In this document: positions 28,502-29,961 of the stretch, piece by piece
How the letters are laid out: each line of letters starts with the position of its first letter
How positions within the stretch are numbered: the first letter of the stretch is position 1
Assembly (NCBI GenBank): GCA_002419135.1
Contig: DIFM01000030.1
Coordinates: 1-29,961 of the forward strand
DNA length: 29,961 nt
Direction of reading: 5' to 3'
DNA from: Dehalococcoidia bacterium UBA5748
GTDB taxonomy: Bacteria; Chloroflexota; Dehalococcoidia; Dehalococcoidales; UBA5627
The notes under the pieces: model-generated
Told to the model about the DNA's origin: nothing
Databases searched by the model: none
Seen by the model: only the letters and a program-made list of their open reading frames with translations
Position numbers and translations under genes: made by a program

Positions 28502-29824
28502 ATGCCTTCTGAAACGCTAACCATTGTGATAACCGTCGTTGCCATGCTGGCTGCGGCCGGTTGTATGGTGGCGGCTTTTCGTGCCTTCAAGTATATGCGC
28601 ACCATCGACGATTGCCCCACATCCAAAACGCAGGGTGTTTTTATCGGGCTGACCGAACTGAAAGGCACGGCCGAAAGCGATGTGCCGCTCATAAGCTATC
28701 TTGCCGGAAAGAAATGCGTGCAATACATCTGGCATGTGGATGAGCACTGGTCGCGCACGGTACACGAAACTTACACCGATGCCCAGGGGCATGTGCATTC
28801 TCGAACACGAGTTGAAAGCGGCTGGGAAAATATAGCCGGTGACGAGAAATCGGTTCCCTTCTATCTAAAGGACGATGCCGGTATAATACGCATCGTTCCC
28901 GATGGCGCCGAAATCCAAAATATCAGGATTTTTGAAGAAAAATGTACCCCGAAAGACGATTTATATTACGGCAAATGCCCGGTTAGGGAAATCCCTCACA
29001 CCACCCACAGGCGAAGGTTTTACGAATCGGCTATCCCTTTGCATACCATGCTGTATGTAATCGGACAGGCACGTGAAAGGCAGGATATGGTTGCTGCCGA
29101 AATAGCGTGGGATAAAGATGTAAAAATGTATATAATCTCAAACCGCACCGAAAAGCAGGTTCGCCTCTCTTATCTGCGCGGGTTCTGGTTATGGCTGATA
29201 GCCGGTTTGCTGTGCGCATTCGGCGGAGCCGCTGCTTTAACTTATATAGGGGGAGGTATTGCGGTATTCGTCTGGCAACCTTTTGTAGTTACTGCCGTTA
29301 TATATCTTTTTATTTTTATGCTGGCATGGGTCTTGAATGTTTATAACAGCCTGATTAACCTGCATAACCGCGTTAAACAGGGCTGGTCGCAGGTTGATGT
29401 GCAGTTGAAACGTCGCTACGATTTAATCCCTAACCTCGTCAAAACGGTAGAGGGTTATCGTTGTTATGAATCCGATGTGCAGATACTGATTACCGAACTG
29501 CGCAGTCAATCACAGGCTACGCCTCCCGGCGAAAAGGGCAGCGATTTTAAAGGGATGTCGCCGTTACTTAATATCGTTATCGAAAAATACCCCGAACTCA
29601 AGGCAAACCAGTCCTTTTTACGGTTGCAACAGCAGCTTTCGGAGACCGAGCAGCGCATTGCACTGGCACGTGATTATTATAATGATATCGCAACGTTTTA
29701 TAACACGCGGCTGGAAATCATCCCCGACAGGTTTGTAGCTTTTCTTGCCCGCCTGCGTCCGCGCACCCTGATGGGCGCCGCCGATTTCGAGCGCGCGCCG
29801 GTGCAGGTTAAACTGGCGGCGTGA
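28502..29824 (+). CDS. GIDE domain-LemA fusion membrane protein
   Basis: A 440-residue protein. A first hydrophobic helix (about residues 8-28, LTIVITVVAMLAAAGCMVAA) is followed by a GIDE-type domain (about 40-205: GTAESDVPLISYLAGKKCVQ, WHVDEHWSRTVHETYTD, CPVREIPHTTHRRRFYESAI), named after a mitochondrial E3 ligase. No RING finger is present. Two more helices (about 228-282) lead to a LemA domain: YNSLINLHNRVKQGWSQVDV, QLKRRYDLIPNLVKTVEGY, and a final helical bundle. LemA proteins are membrane-anchored helical bundles of unclear function. The fusion is known in other bacteria. The last family segment is diverged (RLEIIPDRFVAFLARLRPR). Confidence 0.9.
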   Translation: MPSETLTIVITVVAMLAAAGCMVAAFRAFKYMRTIDDCPTSKTQGVFIGLTELKGTAESDVPLISYLAGKKCVQYIWHVDEHWSRTVHETYTDAQGHVHSRTRVESGWENIAGDEKSVPFYLKDDAGIIRIVPDGAEIQNIRIFEEKCTPKDDLYYGKCPVREIPHTTHRRRFYESAIPLHTMLYVIGQARERQDMVAAEIAWDKDVKMYIISNRTEKQVRLSYLRGFWLWLIAGLLCAFGGAAALTYIGGGIAVFVWQPFVVTAVIYLFIFMLAWVLNVYNSLINLHNRVKQGWSQVDVQLKRRYDLIPNLVKTVEGYRCYESDVQILITELRSQSQATPPGEKGSDFKGMSPLLNIVIEKYPELKANQSFLRLQQQLSETEQRIALARDYYNDIATFYNTRLEIIPDRFVAFLARLRPRTLMGAADFERAPVQVKLAA

Positions 29825-29961
29825 GAGTATTATATGTGATTGTGTAAATCTTTAACTAATACGTATTCCAAGATATAGGCAACGGCAATAGAAATGTGAA
29901 ATAGTTATTGGCTTATCGAGAATATAGTTATTTTATTAAAGGAAACTCTGAAAAAGTCCAC
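29825..29961. other. gene-free window end
   Basis: 137 AT-rich bases with no credible gene. The final 22 bases (AAACTCTGAAAAAGTCCAC in part) read on the other strand as GTGGACTTTTTCAGAGTTT, which has the look of an insertion sequence terminal repeat, but the window stops there. Confidence 0.2.

Noticed and set aside
1..29961. Search for tRNA, rRNA, CRISPR, phage or toxin-antitoxin loci
   Set aside because: No cloverleaf, rRNA core, regular repeat-spacer pattern or recognisable phage or toxin gene was found by reading both strands.

Overview
The window reads as a chromosomal segment of an anaerobic bacterium of moderate GC content. The mix of anaerobe-type iron-sulfur proteins, UPF0251/DUF5320/NifX-like genes, TspO-like and DUF4405 membrane proteins, frequent TTG start codons and short metagenome-type interspersed repeats would fit a Chloroflexota (Dehalococcoidia-like) genome. 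That assignment is an inference without a marker gene and could be wrong. There is no rRNA, tRNA, CRISPR array, phage gene or transposase that I can see.

Left part (1-8050). A class II aldolase stands alone on the + strand. Facing it is a long, tightly packed minus-strand series. Read in its own direction it runs: DUF4405 membrane protein (broken), thioredoxin-like protein, J-domain protein, radical SAM enzyme, methyltransferase, peptide deformylase, ferredoxin, DUF89 phosphatase-like protein, second J-domain protein, DsrE-like protein, branched-chain aminotransferase and PlsY. The themes are redox, protein quality control and general metabolism.

Centre (8086-14462). This is the most interesting block: a + strand cluster starting from a consensus promoter overlapped by a perfect 16-bp palindrome. 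It encodes a UPF0251 regulator, two tandem DUF5320 proteins, an MTH1175/NifX-like metal-cluster protein, a duplicated AbrB-like protein, a zinc-ribbon protein with the same N-terminal DGTGPRG tag, two MinD-type ATPases each with an inserted two-cluster ferredoxin, a 57-residue ferredoxin, a CoA-binding protein, a second NifX-like protein with a His-rich tail, a TauE/SafE exporter and an IscU/NifU-type scaffold. The content resembles the 'orange protein' (ORP, Mo-Cu cluster) loci of sulfate reducers, but with different regulation and several extra parts.

Next (14478-17439). On the minus strand lie a DUF364 protein and a ModA molybdate-binding lipoprotein. ModA is preceded by a consensus promoter, a folded leader that looks like a molybdenum cofactor (Moco) riboswitch, and a 27-codon leader ORF whose ribosome binding site is inside the aptamer's closing stem. 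A metallo-beta-lactamase fold protein (COG1237 type) is divergent. Together with the ORP-like cluster this suggests a molybdenum uptake and metal-cluster handling neighbourhood.

Right part (17479-29824). Mostly ordinary genes: MscS channel, DUF951, PyrF, a DUF2807 surface lipoprotein, FolC, a threonine-rich lipoprotein, a small SWIM zinc-finger protein, an MFS transporter, a TrhA/hemolysin III protein, a TrmH-type RNA methyltransferase, a frameshifted TspO-like protein, another lipoprotein and a GIDE-LemA fusion that appears to be transcribed without a leader. Between TrhA and TrmH sits a mosaic of short interspersed repeats. Three single-base homopolymer shifts break two small membrane-protein genes; they may be sequencing errors or real lesions.
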